64,000 bases of DNA from Geodermatophilus saharensis (GTDB taxonomy: Bacteria; Actinomycetota; Actinomycetes; Mycobacteriales; Geodermatophilaceae). The translations under genes were made by a program, and so were the position numbers. The stretch lies in the NCBI RefSeq assembly GCF_900188205.1, contig NZ_FZOH01000002.1, positions 248,001 through 312,000 on the forward strand, read 5' to 3'. This document shows, piece by piece, positions 43,142-53,469 of this stretch. The notes under the pieces were generated by a model that saw nothing but the letters and a program-made list of their open reading frames with translations, was not told the DNA's origin and ran no database searches. The stretch's first letter is position 1. Every line of letters starts with the position of its first letter.

Positions 43142-44098
43142 TCAGGACTCGGCGAAGAACCCGCCCTCGCGGATCCGGGCCTTGTCCTCGGCCGTCACGT
43201 CGACGTCCCTGGGGCTGAGCAGGAACACCTTGGCCGTGACGGGCTCGATGCTACCGCGCAGGCCGAAGATCAGTCCCGCTGCGAAGTCCACGAGCCTGCG
43301 CGCGTCGGCGTGGTCGAGGTCGGTGAGGTTCATGATGACCGGGCTGCCCTCGCGGAAGGCCTCGCCGATGGCCCGCGCCTCGTTGTAGGTCTTGGGGCTC
43401 AGCGTGGTGATCCGGTAGGGCTGCGGCGCCGGAGCCGGCTCCGCGGCCGCGACCGGCTCGCGGGCGGCCAGCCCGGCGGCCGCGGCGGAGCCGGCGGCGC
43501 CGACCGCCGCCGCGCCGGTGCCGCCGCCCCCGCCGGCACCGACGGTGCCCAGCCGCGGGGACGGGGTGCCGGCCGACGCCGACACGCGGGACTCACCGGA
43601 GGACCCCGGTGCCGGCACCGGTCCCGAGGACGCCAGCGGGGTGGCCAGGCCCAGCCGGGTCGCGCCGCGGCGGGGCAGGGCCGGCTCCGGGTCGGCGAGC
43701 TCGGCGTCGCGCGGGTCGAGGCCGCGCGGGTCGAGGCCGCGCGGGTCGAGGCCGCGCGGCTCGGGACCCCGCGGCTCGGCGCGCTCGTCGTCGTAGCGGC
43801 GGTCGTAGCGCTCGTCGTAGCCGGGGTCGCCGGTCAGCGAGTCGTAGCCGCCGTAGCCGGACCCGCCGCGCCCCTCGGAGGCGTAGCGGTCGTCGGGGCG
43901 GTCGTCGAAGCGGCCCTCGTAGCGGCCGGCACGGCGCTCGTCGTAGCGCCCGTCGTCGTAGCGCTCGTCGTAGCGGCCGTCGTCGTCGTACCGGTCGTGG
44001 TGGTCGGCCTGCCGGGCGTCGTAGCGCCCGTAGGCGCGGGCGTCGTCGTCCTCGACGAGTCCGAGGTAGATGCCCATCTTCCGCATGGCCCCGGCCAT
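43142..44098 (-). CDS. sepF: Cell division protein SepF with expanded linker
   Basis: A 318-residue membrane-tethered FtsZ anchor. The N-terminal amphipathic segment is [13 protein letters not shown]. The C-terminal SepF core starts near [20 protein letters not shown] and ends GGFFAES. Between them is a low-complexity linker of about 200 residues, rich in Asp, Arg and Tyr ([13 protein letters not shown]) with RGLDP repeats, then an Ala/Gly part. Actinobacterial SepF is usually 150-220 residues, so this is long. The ATG at 44098 has GGAGGAGG upstream and overlaps the yggS stop by one base; an ATG at 44086 is possible. Confidence 0.93.
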   Translation of the reverse strand: MAGAMRKMGIYLGLVEDDDARAYGRYDARQADHHDRYDDDGRYDERYDDGRYDERRAGRYEGRFDDRPDDRYASEGRGGSGYGGYDSLTGDPGYDERYDRRYDDERAEPRGPEPRGLDPRGLDPRGLDPRDAELADPEPALPRRGATRLGLATPLASSGPVPAPGSSGESRVSASAGTPSPRLGTVGAGGGGGTGAAAVGAAGSAAAAGLAAREPVAAAEPAPAPQPYRITTLSPKTYNEARAIGEAFREGSPVIMNLTDLDHADARRLVDFAAGLIFGLRGSIEPVTAKVFLLSPRDVDVTAEDKARIREGGFFAES

Positions 44099-44844
44099 CA
44101 GACCTCCTCCGGGGACCCGGGTGGGACCCCTGTGACTCGTGTGACTCGGGGCGAGGTTAGGGGCCGGGAGCCGAAGAGCGCGGTTCCGACACGCACCAGC
44201 GTGGCGCCCGCCGCGACGGCCTCCTCGAGGTCGCCGCTCATGCCGGCCGACAGCTCGGCGGCGGCGGGGTGGTCGGCCCGCACCCGCTCCGCGAGCGCGG
44301 CCAGGCGGGCGAAGGCCGGGCCGGGCTCCTCGTCGCGCGGGGCGACGGCCATCAGCCCGCGCAGCCGCAGCCCGGGCAGCCCGGCGACGGCGTCGGCCAG
44401 CGCCGGGACGTCGTCGGGTGCCGCGCCGCCGCGCTCGGCGGTCTCGCCGGCGGCCCCGCCGAGGTCGACCTGCACGAACACCTCGACCGGCCGGCCGGTC
44501 TCCTCCCCCACCCGCGCCAGCGCCCGGGCCAGCGGCAACCGGTCGACGGAGTGGACGACGGCGCCGGTGCGGGCCACCGCGGCGGCCTTGTTGCGCTGCA
44601 GCTGGCCGACGAAGTGCCACTGCAGCGGCAGGTCGGCGAGCTCGGCGGCCTTGGCGGTGAGCTCCTGGGCGCGGTTCTCGCCGAACGCCGTCTGGCCCAG
44701 GGCCGCCAGGGCGCGGACGTCGTCGGCCGGGAAGGTCTTGCTGATGGCCAGCAGCGCCACCGAGGAGGGATCGCGGCCGGCGGCGCGGGCGGCGTCGGCG
44801 ATGCGCCGGCGGACGGCGGCCAGGCGGTCGGCCGGGGAGGTCAT
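44098..44844 (-). CDS. yggS: PLP homeostasis protein YggS/PROSC
   Basis: A 248-residue PLP-binding TIM-barrel protein. The PLP Lys is in [13 protein letters not shown], then [23 protein letters not shown], and phosphate-binding [13 protein letters not shown] and RVGTALFG. Usual neighbour of sepF and ftsZ. The Val/Pro-rich tail overlaps the sepF start. Confidence 0.95.
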   Translation of the reverse strand: MTSPADRLAAVRRRIADAARAAGRDPSSVALLAISKTFPADDVRALAALGQTAFGENRAQELTAKAAELADLPLQWHFVGQLQRNKAAAVARTGAVVHSVDRLPLARALARVGEETGRPVEVFVQVDLGGAAGETAERGGAAPDDVPALADAVAGLPGLRLRGLMAVAPRDEEPGPAFARLAALAERVRADHPAAAELSAGMSGDLEEAVAAGATLVRVGTALFGSRPLTSPRVTRVTGVPPGSPEEV

Positions 44845-44862
44845 GCGCCGATCCTCCCGGAT

Positions 44863-44902
44863 CGGACCCGTGCACCTCCGCGGACGTGCACGCGGGGGTC
44901 CG
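44863..44902 (-). terminator. Hairpin after pgeF (TCCGCGGA-core, copy 2)
   Basis: CGGACCC and GTGCAC pair with GTGCAC and GGGTCCG around a CTCCGCGGAC centre, three bases downstream of the pgeF stop. A four-base bulge on one side. Confidence 0.65.
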
Positions 44903-44905
44903 CCG

Positions 44906-45637
44906 TCAGGACAGCCAGGTGACGCCGGCCTGGCGTCCGGTGACGCCGTCGCGGCGGTGGCTGAACAGCCGCCGGTCCTCGACGGTGCAGCGCGGGTCGT
45001 GGACCACCTGGGCCAGGCCGGCGCGGGTCAGCAGCTCGTCGAGGCCGGCGCGCAGGTCCAGCCCCGGGGTGCCCCGCCGGGTCCGGACGGCGGCCGCCGG
45101 GGCGACGCGGGCCACCTCGGCCTGCATCGCGCGCGGCACCTCGTAGCAGGGGCCGCAGACGGCCGGGCCGAGCAGCGCGGTGGTGTCGGCCGGGCGGCTG
45201 CCGAGCCGGGCCATGGCGGCCAGCGTCGCGGGGACCACGCCCTGCCGGACGCCCTCGCGGCCGGCGTGGACGGCGGCGACCACCCCGGCGACCGGGTCGG
45301 CCAGCAGCACCGGGACGCAGTCGGCGACGAGCACGCACAGCACCACGCCGGGCGTGCGGGTGACCAGCGCGTCGGTGGCCGGCAGCGGCGCCTCGACCGG
45401 CCCGTCGACGACGGCGACGGCGGTGCCGTGGACCTGGTCCATCCACACCAGCCGCTCCCCGGGCACGCCGAGCTCGCGGGCGAGGCGCTCGCGGTTGGCC
45501 GCGACGTCGACGGGGTCGTCCCCGACGTGGACCCCGAGGTTGAACGCGTCGTAGGGCGGACGCGAGCGGCCGCCCCGCCGGTCGGTGACCACCCGTCGAG
45601 GGCGCACCGCCGGCCGGGCGGCCGGGATCTCGCTCAC
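44906..45637 (-). CDS. pgeF: Peptidoglycan editing factor PgeF (multi-copper polyphenol oxidase/laccase family)
   Basis: A 243-residue protein of the YfiH family that corrects wrong L-Ser incorporation into peptidoglycan stem peptides; also described with purine nucleosidase-like activities. Metal ligands are visible in WMDQVHGTAV, VLVADCVPVLLAD and AAVHAGREG, with CGPCYEVP. GTG at 45637 directly adjoins the hairpin element that follows ftsZ. The frame is open upstream to the ftsZ TAG, so a readthrough fusion is possible on paper. Confidence 0.93.
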   Translation of the reverse strand: MSEIPAARPAVRPRRVVTDRRGGRSRPPYDAFNLGVHVGDDPVDVAANRERLARELGVPGERLVWMDQVHGTAVAVVDGPVEAPLPATDALVTRTPGVVLCVLVADCVPVLLADPVAGVVAAVHAGREGVRQGVVPATLAAMARLGSRPADTTALLGPAVCGPCYEVPRAMQAEVARVAPAAAVRTRRGTPGLDLRAGLDELLTRAGLAQVVHDPRCTVEDRRLFSHRRDGVTGRQAGVTWLS

Positions 45638-45697
45638 GCGGCCCCCGTGCAGGGGCCCGCCGCGAGCGTGCGAGCGGTGGGGGGCACGGGGGTCCTT
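45638..45697 (-). repeat. Dispersed hairpin element A, copy 6 (ftsZ-pgeF gap)
   Basis: This 60-base element makes up the whole gap between the ftsZ TAG and the pgeF GTG. Arms CCCCCGTGC (45642-45650) and GCACGGGGG (45684-45692) pair at 9 of 9 positions. Begins AAGGACC. It contains 20 sense codons in the ftsZ/pgeF frame. Confidence 0.82.
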
Positions 45698-46975
45698 CTA
45701 CTGGCGGAGGAAGTCCGGGATGTCGAGCTCCTCCTCGAAGTCCTCGTTGCCCAGCGGCCGGCGGCCGGCGGCCCCGGACGCGGCACCGTGGACCGGCGGC
45801 AGCGGCGGGACGGTGATGCCGCCGCCGGGCGGGGTCGCGCGGGACACCGGGGCCGGCGCCGGGGAGACGGGGGCCGGCGGGACCGACCCGACCAGCCGCT
45901 CCCCCGTGGCCCGCGGCAGGCCGGCCGACGGCGCCGGGGCGACCGGCGGCGACGGCAGCCGCCCGGGGGCGGTCGTGGGCCCGGCGGACGGGACGGCCGC
46001 GACCGCGCCGTCCTTGCGCGAGGACGGGCGCCCGCCGTCGAAGCCGGCGGCGATGACGGTCACGCGGACCTCGTCGCCGAGGGCGTCGTCGATGACCGCA
46101 CCGAAGATGATGTTGGCGTCGGCGTGGGCCGCGTCGGACACCAGCGAGGCGGCCTCGTTGATCTCGAACAGGCCCAGGTCCGAGCCGCCGGAGATCGACA
46201 GCAGGACGCCGTGGGCGCCCTCCATGGAGGCCTCCAGCAGCGGGCTGGCGATCGCCTGCTCGGCGGCGAGCAGCGCGCGGTTGTCCCCGCGGGCGCTGCC
46301 GATGCCCATGAGGGCCGAGCCGGCGCCGGACATGACCGACTTGACGTCGGCGAAGTCGAGGTTGATCAGGCCGGGGGTGGTGATCAGGTCGGTGATGCCC
46401 TGGACACCGGAGAGCAGCACCTGGTCGGCGGTGCGGAAGGCGTCCATCACGCTGACGTTGCGGTCACCGAGCTGCAGCAGCCGGTCGTTGGGGATGACGA
46501 TGAGCGTGTCGCACTCGTTGCGCAGCTCCTCGATCCCCGACTCGGCCTGCACGGCGCGCCGCTTGCCCTCGAAGGAGAACGGGCGGGTGACCACGCCGAT
46601 GGTGAGCGCGCCGAGCTTGCGGGCGATCGAGGCCACCACCGGCGCGCCGCCGGTGCCGGTGCCACCACCCTCGCCGGCGGTCACGAAGACCATGTCGGCG
46701 CCCTTGAGCACCTCCTCGATCTCCTCGCGGTGGTCCTCGGCCGCCTGGCGGCCGACGTCGGGCTGCGCGCCGGCACCGAGGCCGCGGGTGAGCTCCCGGC
46801 CGACGTCGAGCTTGACGTCGGCGTCGCTCATCAACAGCGCCTGGGCGTCGGTGTTGATGGCGATGAACTCCACCCCCTTCAGACCGACCTCGATCATCCG
46901 GTTCACCGCGTTCACGCCGCCGCCGCCGATGCCGACGACCTTGATGACCGCGAGGTAGTTGTGCGGAGGTGTCAT
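45698..46975 (-). CDS. ftsZ: Cell division GTPase FtsZ
   Basis: A 425-residue tubulin-like GTPase forming the Z ring. N-domain [17 protein letters not shown], signature GGGTGTG (103-109), T7-loop region [20 protein letters not shown], a Pro/Ala-rich linker of about 80 residues and the C-terminal peptide LDIPDFLRQ that binds SepF. ATG at 46975. The stop is TAG, followed at once by a hairpin element, in an organism whose tRNA-Sec reads UAG. Confidence 0.98.
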   Translation of the reverse strand: MTPPHNYLAVIKVVGIGGGGVNAVNRMIEVGLKGVEFIAINTDAQALLMSDADVKLDVGRELTRGLGAGAQPDVGRQAAEDHREEIEEVLKGADMVFVTAGEGGGTGTGGAPVVASIARKLGALTIGVVTRPFSFEGKRRAVQAESGIEELRNECDTLIVIPNDRLLQLGDRNVSVMDAFRTADQVLLSGVQGITDLITTPGLINLDFADVKSVMSGAGSALMGIGSARGDNRALLAAEQAIASPLLEASMEGAHGVLLSISGGSDLGLFEINEAASLVSDAAHADANIIFGAVIDDALGDEVRVTVIAAGFDGGRPSSRKDGAVAAVPSAGPTTAPGRLPSPPVAPAPSAGLPRATGERLVGSVPPAPVSPAPAPVSRATPPGGGITVPPLPPVHGAASGAAGRRPLGNEDFEEELDIPDFLRQ

Positions 46976-47333
46976 GTGGGGCTCCCGACCTCGACCCTCA
47001 TCCTCAAGTGGAGACTTAGCGTTATGTCAACTGGGTCGACGCGGACGAAGTTAGGTGGGCCCTGTCGGCACCATCAAGCACCCTCCTCGGACCGGCGTGT
47101 CGCGACCCCCGCTTCTCACGGATCTCCGGCGACCCGCTGGTCACATCTGCACCACCGATCGTGACGACCCGCGGTCGGCGATCCCTCATGCCGGGGTCGA
47201 GACCGTGAGCACCGGCACCCGTGGCCGGATTCGGTCCCGATGTCGTGTCGGGCGTGTCGCCGCAGCGGGCGTGTCGGCGGCGCGCCGGTCGATCAGCGGT
47301 CCGCACGCGGGCACGCACGCACGGCAACGGGAT
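46976..47333 (-). promoter_or_regulatory. ftsZ promoter/leader region
   Basis: A 358-base non-coding stretch upstream of ftsZ. A perfect -35-like TTGACA (47030-47025, minus strand) sits in a locally A/T-rich section (AGTTGACATAACGCTAAGTC). A matching -10 is not obvious. The section resembles the conserved ftsZ leader of other actinobacteria. The rest shows no gene or repeat. Confidence 0.5.
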
Positions 47334-47399
47334 GGAACGGCCTTCCTGCAGGGTCCCGCCTCGAGCGGAGCGAGGGGTGGGGGGCAGGACGGTCCTCCG
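47334..47399 (-). repeat. Dispersed hairpin element A, copy 7 (after ftsQ)
   Basis: Element starting CGGAGGACC after the ftsQ TGA and ending GGCCGTTCC. Arms CCTTCCTGC and GCAGGACGG pair 8 of 9. The core is divergent (CCTCGCTCCGCTCGAGG, a good inner hairpin). Confidence 0.75.
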
Positions 47400-48194
47400 T
47401 CACCGGAGGACGACGGCGTCCGGCGCGCTGACGTCGATGGTCGCGGCCGGCTCGAGGGCGCCGGAGGCGAGCCGGTCCAGCAGGGCCACCAGCGCGGCGG
47501 CGCGGCGGTCGTCGTCGGCGTCGTCGCCGGTGCCGCCCCACACGACGGTGGTGCCGTCGGTGAGCGTGAGCGTCACGTCGTCGGTGGAGGGGGCCGACGC
47601 CCGGGCGACCTGCTGCCGGACCGCGGCGGGCAGCGCGCCCAGCGCGTCGAGCCCGGCCCGGGTGGCGGCGTCGTCGGGACCGGGGTCGGCGACGTCGAGC
47701 GGCACCACCCCGGCCGGCGCCTCGCCGGTGACGGTGTCGAAGAGCACGCCGGAGGCGTCGACCAGAGAGCGGGTGCCGCCGTCCTCGACGACGGCGACCG
47801 GCCGCCGCTCGGCCACGGTGACCACGACGCTGCCCGGCCAGCCGCGGGCGACCTGCACCGAGGCGACCTGCGGCAGCCGGGCGACCCGCGCCTCGGCGGC
47901 CTCGACGTCGACCCGCAGCAGCGGCGTCCCCTCGGCCACCCCGGCGGCGGTGCGCACCTGCTCGGCGGTCAGCGTGGTGGCCCCGTCGACGCGGACCCCG
48001 CGCACCGCCAGCAGCGGGCTGGCCCACAGCGCCCACCAGGCCAGCGCCAGGACGAGCAGGGCCGCGGCGGCGCCGACCAGTCGGCGCCGGCGCCGGTCGC
48101 GCGGGGTGTCCCGGCGCCGCCGGCGGGCCGGCCGGGCGACCTCGACCGGCGTCCCGCGCTCGCGGTCGGCGGTGGTGAGGCCGGCGCGGCTCAC
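47400..48194 (-). CDS. ftsQ: Cell division protein FtsQ
   Basis: A 264-residue bitopic divisome protein. A basic cytoplasmic tail (RRRRRDTPRDRRRRR), one helix (LVGAAAALLVLALAWWALWA), a POTRA domain (LAVRGVRVDGATTLTAEQVR ... GTPLLRVDV) and the FtsQ beta domain (GWPGSVVVTVAERRPVAVVE). The GTG at 48194 overlaps the murC stop (GTGA). Confidence 0.95.
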   Translation of the reverse strand: MSRAGLTTADRERGTPVEVARPARRRRRDTPRDRRRRRLVGAAAALLVLALAWWALWASPLLAVRGVRVDGATTLTAEQVRTAAGVAEGTPLLRVDVEAAEARVARLPQVASVQVARGWPGSVVVTVAERRPVAVVEDGGTRSLVDASGVLFDTVTGEAPAGVVPLDVADPGPDDAATRAGLDALGALPAAVRQQVARASAPSTDDVTLTLTDGTTVVWGGTGDDADDDRRAAALVALLDRLASGALEPAATIDVSAPDAVVLR

Positions 48195-49630
48195 CGGACG
48201 GCGTCCCCGCCGCCCGGGCCGGCCAGCGCGGCCAGCACCTCCGGGCCGACCATGGAGACGTTGCCGGCGCCCATGGTGATGACCAGGTCGCCGGGCCGCG
48301 CCCGGGCGGCCAGGGCCGGGGCGGCCGCCGACCAGGAGGGCTCGAAGTGCACCCGCTCGGGCGGCAGCGGGACGGCGTCGGCGACCATCGCGCCGGTGAC
48401 ACCGGGCACCGGGTCCTCGCGGGCGCCGTAGACGTCCATGACCACGACCTCGTCGGCCAGCCCCAGCGCCTCGCCGAAGGCCGCCGCGAACTCGCGGGTC
48501 CGGCTGTACAGGTGCGGCTGGAAGGCCACCACCACGCGGCCCTCCCCCGCCACCGCGCGCGCGGCCCGCAGCTGCGCGGTGACCTCGGTCGGGTGGTGGG
48601 CGTAGTCGTCGTAGACCCGCACGCCGGCGGCGGTGCCCTTGAGCTCGAAGCGGCGGTGCACCCCGCCGAAGCGCTCGAGCCCGGCGACCAGCCCCTCGGC
48701 GGGCAGCCCCAGCTCCAGGCCGGCCAGCAGCGCCGCGGCGCTGTTACGGGCCATGTGCTCCCCCGGGACCCGGATGCGCACGCGGCCGAGCACGGCGCCG
48801 TCGAGCACGGCGGTCCAGGCGGTGGCGTCGGCGCCGACGTCGAGGTCGACGATCCGCAGGTCGGCGTCCTCGGCGGTGCCGTAGGTGCGCAGGCGAGCCG
48901 GGGTGGGCACGTCCCGCAGCCGGGCCGAGCCGGGGTCGTCGGCGCAGACGACGACGAAGCCGTCGGGGTGGACGGTGCCCAGGAAGCGGTCGAAGGCGGC
49001 CTCGACGGCGGCGAGGTCGCCGTAGTTGTCCAGGTGGTCGGCCTCGACGTTGGTGACGACGGCCCCGTACGGCGCGAGCAGCAGGAAGGACCGGTCGCTC
49101 TCGTCGGCCTCGGCGACGAAGACGTCGCCCTGCCCCGCGTGCGCGTTGCTGCCCGACTCGTTGAGGGTGCCGCCGATGGCGAAGGAGGCGTCGACGCCGC
49201 AGGCCTGCACCGCGACGGTGAGCATCGAGGTGGTCGAGGTCTTGCCGTGCGTGCCGGCGACGGCGACGCTGCGCCGGCCGGACATCACCGCGGCCAGCGC
49301 GACGGCGCGGGGCAGCACGGTCAGCCCGCGCGCCCGGGCGGCGGCCAGCTCCGGGTTGTCCTCGCGGATGGCAGAGGAGACGACGACGGAGTCGGCGTCG
49401 CCGAGGTGGGCGGCGTCGTGGCCGGTCTCGACCCGGGCACCGAGGGCCCGCAGCGCCAGCAGGGTCGGGGTCTCGCGGCGGTCGCTGCCGGAGACGCGCA
49501 CCCCGCGGGCGAGCAGGATCCGCGCGATGCCGCTCATGCCGGCGCCGCCGATGCCGATGAAGTGCACGGCGCCGAGGTCGGCCAGGGAGGGCACCGGGCC
49601 GGTCCAGGCCGCGGTCGCGTCAGCCGTCAC
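48191..49630 (-). CDS. murC: UDP-N-acetylmuramate--L-alanine ligase MurC
   Basis: A 479-residue ATP-dependent ligase adding L-Ala to UDP-MurNAc. N-terminal Rossmann [20 protein letters not shown] loop [11 protein letters not shown], metal/His region [12 protein letters not shown] and [12 protein letters not shown], and [11 protein letters not shown] in the C-domain. The GTG at 49630 has GGAGG nine bases upstream and overlaps murG by 11 bases. Confidence 0.97.
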   Translation of the reverse strand: MTADATAAWTGPVPSLADLGAVHFIGIGGAGMSGIARILLARGVRVSGSDRRETPTLLALRALGARVETGHDAAHLGDADSVVVSSAIREDNPELAAARARGLTVLPRAVALAAVMSGRRSVAVAGTHGKTSTTSMLTVAVQACGVDASFAIGGTLNESGSNAHAGQGDVFVAEADESDRSFLLLAPYGAVVTNVEADHLDNYGDLAAVEAAFDRFLGTVHPDGFVVVCADDPGSARLRDVPTPARLRTYGTAEDADLRIVDLDVGADATAWTAVLDGAVLGRVRIRVPGEHMARNSAAALLAGLELGLPAEGLVAGLERFGGVHRRFELKGTAAGVRVYDDYAHHPTEVTAQLRAARAVAGEGRVVVAFQPHLYSRTREFAAAFGEALGLADEVVVMDVYGAREDPVPGVTGAMVADAVPLPPERVHFEPSWSAAAPALAARARPGDLVITMGAGNVSMVGPEVLAALAGPGGGDAVR

Positions 49631-50711
49631 CGGTGGCCACCTCCAGCACGATGTCGGCCAGCCGCTCGTCGGCGTCGGGCACCCCGGCCGCGGCGGCGTG
49701 GGCGGCGTACCCGGCCAGCGCCGCGGGGTCGGTGAGCAGCGGCACCAGGGTGGCCTCGATCCAGGCGGGTGAGAGGTCGGCGTCGTCGACGAGCAGCCCG
49801 CCGCCGGCCTCGACGACCGGCAGCGCGTTGCGGCGCTGCTCGCCGTTGCCGATGGGCAGCGGCACGAACGCCGCCGCCAGCCCGACGGCGGACAGCTCCG
49901 CGACGGTGACCGCCCCCGAGCGGCACAGCGCGAGGTCCGCGGCGGCGTAGGCGAGGTCCATCCGCTCCAGGTAGTCGACGACGACGTAGGGCGCCGACCC
50001 GGCCGGCCGCGGGGGCACCGTGACGTCGGTGTTCTTGGGCCCGCGGGCGTGCAGCACCTGCACCCCCGCGGCGGTGAGCGCGTCGGCCGCGGCGACCGCG
50101 GCGCGGTTGAGCGAGGCCGCGCCCTGCGACCCGCCGAAGACCAGCAGCGTCGGGCGGTCGGCGTCCAGACCGAACTGCGCGCGGGCCGCGGGCCGGGTGG
50201 CGGCGCGGTCGAGGGTGGTGATCGCCGAGCGCAGCGGCATGCCGACGTGCTCGCCGCGGTGCAGCGGCGTCCCGGGCACGGTGACCGCGACCCGGGCGGC
50301 CACCCGGGCGCCGACCCGGTTGGCCAGACCCGGCAGCGCGTTCTGCTCGTGCACGACCACCGGCACGCCGGCCCGCTTCGCGGCCAGGTAGGCCGGCAGC
50401 GCGACGTACCCGCCGAACCCGACGACGACGTCGGCGGCGAGCTCGGTGAGCAGGGCATGGGTCTCGGCGACCGCGCGGCGCACCCGGCCGGGTACGCGCA
50501 GCAGGTCGGGGGTGGGCCGGCGCGGCAGCGGGACCGGCGGGATCAGCCGCAGGTCGTACCCGCGGGCGGGGACCAGCCGGGTCTCCATGCCCCGCTCGGT
50601 GCCCAGGCAGGTGATCCGCGGCGCGGGGTCGCGACGCCGCAGCGCGTCGGCCAGCGCCAGCATCGGCTCGATGTGGCCGCCGGTGCCGCCGCCGGCGAGG
50701 ACGACGCTCAC
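49620..50711 (-). CDS. murG: UDP-GlcNAc transferase MurG
   Basis: A 363-residue GT-B glycosyltransferase that makes lipid II from lipid I on the inner membrane face. It has [20 protein letters not shown], the G-G-Y block [32 protein letters not shown], the second Gly-rich loop [12 protein letters not shown] and the donor-binding [19 protein letters not shown] at 50711, 32 bases after ftsW. Confidence 0.97.
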   Translation of the reverse strand: MSVVLAGGGTGGHIEPMLALADALRRRDPAPRITCLGTERGMETRLVPARGYDLRLIPPVPLPRRPTPDLLRVPGRVRRAVAETHALLTELAADVVVGFGGYVALPAYLAAKRAGVPVVVHEQNALPGLANRVGARVAARVAVTVPGTPLHRGEHVGMPLRSAITTLDRAATRPAARAQFGLDADRPTLLVFGGSQGAASLNRAAVAAADALTAAGVQVLHARGPKNTDVTVPPRPAGSAPYVVVDYLERMDLAYAAADLALCRSGAVTVAELSAVGLAAAFVPLPIGNGEQRRNALPVVEAGGGLLVDDADLSPAWIEATLVPLLTDPAALAGYAAHAAAAGVPDADERLADIVLEVATGDG

Positions 50712-50743
50712 CGGACGGCCGCCCGGGCGGGCGGCCGGGCCGG

Positions 50744-52201
50744 TCACCGGGACCGTCCCGGGCGGTCGGCGAGACCCCGCCGGTCGCGGTCGGGACGGCG
50801 GGCGGCCGGCGGCGGCACGCGGCGGGCGGTGCCGCGGTCCTCGGCGGGCCGCCGCAGGGGGTGGGCGCCGACCGGCCGGCGCGGGGCCGGGCGGGCCGGG
50901 TCGGGCTCGGGCCGCGGCCGGCGCTGGCGGACCGGGTCGACGGCGAGCTCGGGCACCGGCAGCAGCCAGCGGGCCGGCCGGCCGCGGTCGCGGCTGCGGG
51001 CGTACTCGATGGCCGCGGGCTCGGATCGGGCGAAGCGGATGAGGATCCCCACGATGAACAGGGTGAGCACCAGCGAGGTGCCACCGGCGGAGACCAGCGG
51101 CAGGGTGACCCCGGTGACCGGGAGGACGCCCACCACGTAGCCCATGTTCATGGCCGCCTGGCCGACCAGCCAGACGGTGATCGCCACGCTGGCCAGCGAC
51201 ACGAAGCGGTCGGCGGTCCGGCGGGCGATGCGGAAGCCGGCGTAGGCCAGCACCGCGTAGAGCGTGACGACGACCAGGCAGCCGAGGAAGCCGAGCTCCT
51301 CGCCGATGATCGCGAAGATGTAGTCCGACTCGGCCTCGGGCAGCAGGTTCCACTTCATGGCGCTGTTGCCCAGGCCCACCCCCCACAGCCCGCCGTTGGC
51401 CAGCGCGTAGAACCCGCGGACGGCCTGGAAGCCGGTGTCGGTCGGGTCGTCGAAGGGGTGCAGGAACGAGGTGACCCGCTCCAGGCGGTACTCCGAGGTG
51501 CCGACCATGAGCCAGACCAGCGTGGCGACGCTCGCGGTGCCGATCCCCCACAGCCGCCCCGGCAGGCCACCGGCCCACAGCAGCCCGGCGACGACGAGCA
51601 GCAGGCTGACCACCGCGCCGAAGTCCGGCTCGAGCATGAGCAGGCCGCTCATCAGGACGAAGACCGGCAGCAGGGGCACCAGCAGCGTCCGGACCGTCAG
51701 GTGGCGGCCGCGCAGGGCGAGCACGTGCGCGCCCCACAGGGCGACGACGAGCTTGGACAGCTCCGAGGGCTGGAAGTCGGTGAACCCGAGGCTGATCCAG
51801 GCCCGCGAGCCGTTGTACTCGACCCCGATGCCCGGGACGAGCACCGCGACCAGCAGCACGGTGACGACGACCAGCGCGACCGGTGACCAGCGGCGGACCA
51901 GCCCGGCGGGCAGCCGCACCGCGACGCCGAGCGCGACGAGACCGAGGACGGCGAAGACGAGCTGGTCGACGCCCGGGCGCCAGGCGGGCTGGTCGTCGAG
52001 GGCGGCCTCGATGGCCGAGGCGGAGAACACCATGACCAGCCCGATGGCCAGCAGCAGTCCGGCCGCGCCGATGACCAGGTGGCAGCTGGTCATCGGCCCC
52101 TCGAGCCAGGCCGGGCCGCGCAGCCGCCGTCGCAGGGGCGCCGCTGTGGACGTCCGGCGGGGCGTGCGCCGGGCGCGGGTGGACTCGCTGCGGCCGTCCA
52201 T
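50744..52201 (-). CDS. ftsW: Peptidoglycan glycosyltransferase FtsW
   Basis: A 485-residue SEDS-family lipid II polymerase with ten helices that works with FtsI. Conserved signatures: [26 protein letters not shown] and [13 protein letters not shown]. Long Arg/Pro-rich tails at both ends (residues 1-35 and 405-485) are cytoplasmic. ATG at 52201; the upstream 188 bases hold hairpin repeats in place of murD. Confidence 0.95.
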   Translation of the reverse strand: MDGRSESTRARRTPRRTSTAAPLRRRLRGPAWLEGPMTSCHLVIGAAGLLLAIGLVMVFSASAIEAALDDQPAWRPGVDQLVFAVLGLVALGVAVRLPAGLVRRWSPVALVVVTVLLVAVLVPGIGVEYNGSRAWISLGFTDFQPSELSKLVVALWGAHVLALRGRHLTVRTLLVPLLPVFVLMSGLLMLEPDFGAVVSLLLVVAGLLWAGGLPGRLWGIGTASVATLVWLMVGTSEYRLERVTSFLHPFDDPTDTGFQAVRGFYALANGGLWGVGLGNSAMKWNLLPEAESDYIFAIIGEELGFLGCLVVVTLYAVLAYAGFRIARRTADRFVSLASVAITVWLVGQAAMNMGYVVGVLPVTGVTLPLVSAGGTSLVLTLFIVGILIRFARSEPAAIEYARSRDRGRPARWLLPVPELAVDPVRQRRPRPEPDPARPAPRRPVGAHPLRRPAEDRGTARRVPPPAARRPDRDRRGLADRPGRSR

Positions 52202-52269
52202 CCGGCCATCGTCGCCGAGCCGGGCGTGCGGTCCCGGCAGGGCTCCCGCGTGTCGCGTTCGTCGGCGCG

Positions 52270-52314
52270 GTGAGGTGCTGGAACGGCCCCCTCGCAGGGA
52301 CCCGCGGCGAGCAG
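52270..52314 (-). repeat. Half copy of hairpin element A
   Basis: Contains only the distal half of the element: GCTCGCCGCGGGTCCCTGCG, then AGGGGGCCGTTCCAGCACCTC (minus strand). It directly follows the full copy at 52317-52389, so the two are in tandem with the first half of this one missing. Confidence 0.7.
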
Positions 52315-52316
52315 GT

Positions 52317-52389
52317 GAGGTGCTGGAACGGCCGCCCTCCAGGGGCCCGCGCCGAGCCTGCGAGGCGTGGGGGGGAGGGTGGTCCTTCG
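52317..52389 (-). repeat. Dispersed hairpin element A, copy 8 (after mraY)
   Basis: Full copy starting CGAAGGACC after the mraY TGA and ending GGCCGTTCCAGCACCTC. Arms CCGCCCTCC and GGAGGGTGG pair 8 of 9; core CGCCTCGCAGGCTCGGCGCGG. Confidence 0.8.
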
Positions 52390-53469
52390 TCACAGGCCCG
52401 TGAGGGACAGCCAGTCGGCGTAGAACAGCCCCAGCCCGAAGGCCACGGCCATCCCGGTGACCAGCCAGAACCGCACGATGACGGTGTTCTCCGCCCACCC
52501 GGCGAGCTCGAAGTGGTGGTGCAGCGGGGCCATCCGGAACACCCGCCGGCGGGTCGCGCGGAAGAAGGCGACCTGGATGACCACCGACAGCGTCACCGCG
52601 ACGAACAGGCCGCCGAGGACGATGAGCAGCAGCTCGGTGCGGGTGACGATGGCCATCCCGGCGAGCAGCCCGCCCAGGGCCAGCGAGCCGGTGTCGCCCA
52701 TGAAGATCCGCGCCGGGCTGGTGTTCCACCACAGGAAGCCCAGGCAGGCGCCCAGCGCCGCGGCGGCCACCAGCGTGACGTCGAGCGGGTCCCGCACCTG
52801 GTAGCAGCCGTCGACCGCGGCGGTGGCGCAGTCGTGGGTGAACTGCCAGAAGCTCATGACGACGTAGGCGCCGAACACCATCGCCGAGCACCCGGCCGCC
52901 AGCCCGTCGAGGCCGTCGGTGAGGTTGACCGCGTTGGAGAACCCGGCGATGAACAGGTAGGCCAGGACCACGAAGCCGATGGCGCTGACGAACAGCGGCT
53001 CGATGTCGCGGACGTAGGAGACGAACTCCGACGCCGGCGTCACCCCGGCCTCGTCGGGGAAGTTCAGCGCCAGGACGGCGAAGGTGAGCCCGACGACGAG
53101 CTGCCCGACGAGCTTGGCGGTCTTGTTCAGCCCGAGGCTGCGCCGGTGACGGATCTTGAGGTAGTCGTCGAGGAAGCCGACGGTGCCCAGGCCCACCATG
53201 AGGAACAGCAGCAGCAGGCCGGTGGCGGTGACACCGCGTCCGGGCTGGCCGATGAGGAAGAGGTGGGCGATCAGGTAGCCGCCGACCGTGGCCCCGACGA
53301 TGACGGTGCCGCCCATGGTGGGCGTGCCCTTCTTCGACAGGTGCGACTCGGGGCCGTCGTCGCGGATCTCCTGGCCGAAGCCGCGCCGCCGGAAGGCGCG
53401 CACGGCCAGCGGCGTGGCCAGGATGGAGATGAACAGCCCGAACGCCGCGGCGATGAGGACGGACTTCAC
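52390..53469 (-). CDS. mraY: Phospho-MurNAc-pentapeptide transferase MraY
   Basis: A 359-residue ten-helix membrane enzyme making lipid I. Catalytic and substrate motifs: [20 protein letters not shown] (Asp pair), [15 protein letters not shown] (Asp), [15 protein letters not shown] (metal Asp) and the basic [15 protein letters not shown] block. The GTG at 53469 overlaps the murF stop (GTGA). Normally followed by murD, which is not present here. Confidence 0.97.
   Translation of the reverse strand: MKSVLIAAAFGLFISILATPLAVRAFRRRGFGQEIRDDGPESHLSKKGTPTMGGTVIVGATVGGYLIAHLFLIGQPGRGVTATGLLLLFLMVGLGTVGFLDDYLKIRHRRSLGLNKTAKLVGQLVVGLTFAVLALNFPDEAGVTPASEFVSYVRDIEPLFVSAIGFVVLAYLFIAGFSNAVNLTDGLDGLAAGCSAMVFGAYVVMSFWQFTHDCATAAVDGCYQVRDPLDVTLVAAAALGACLGFLWWNTSPARIFMGDTGSLALGGLLAGMAIVTRTELLLIVLGGLFVAVTLSVVIQVAFFRATRRRVFRMAPLHHHFELAGWAENTVIVRFWLVTGMAVAFGLGLFYADWLSLTGL

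Noticed and set aside
46976-47333. A small gene upstream of ftsZ
   Set aside because: Possible frames are Arg-rich with no gene-like codon bias, and the region holds the ftsZ promoter elements.
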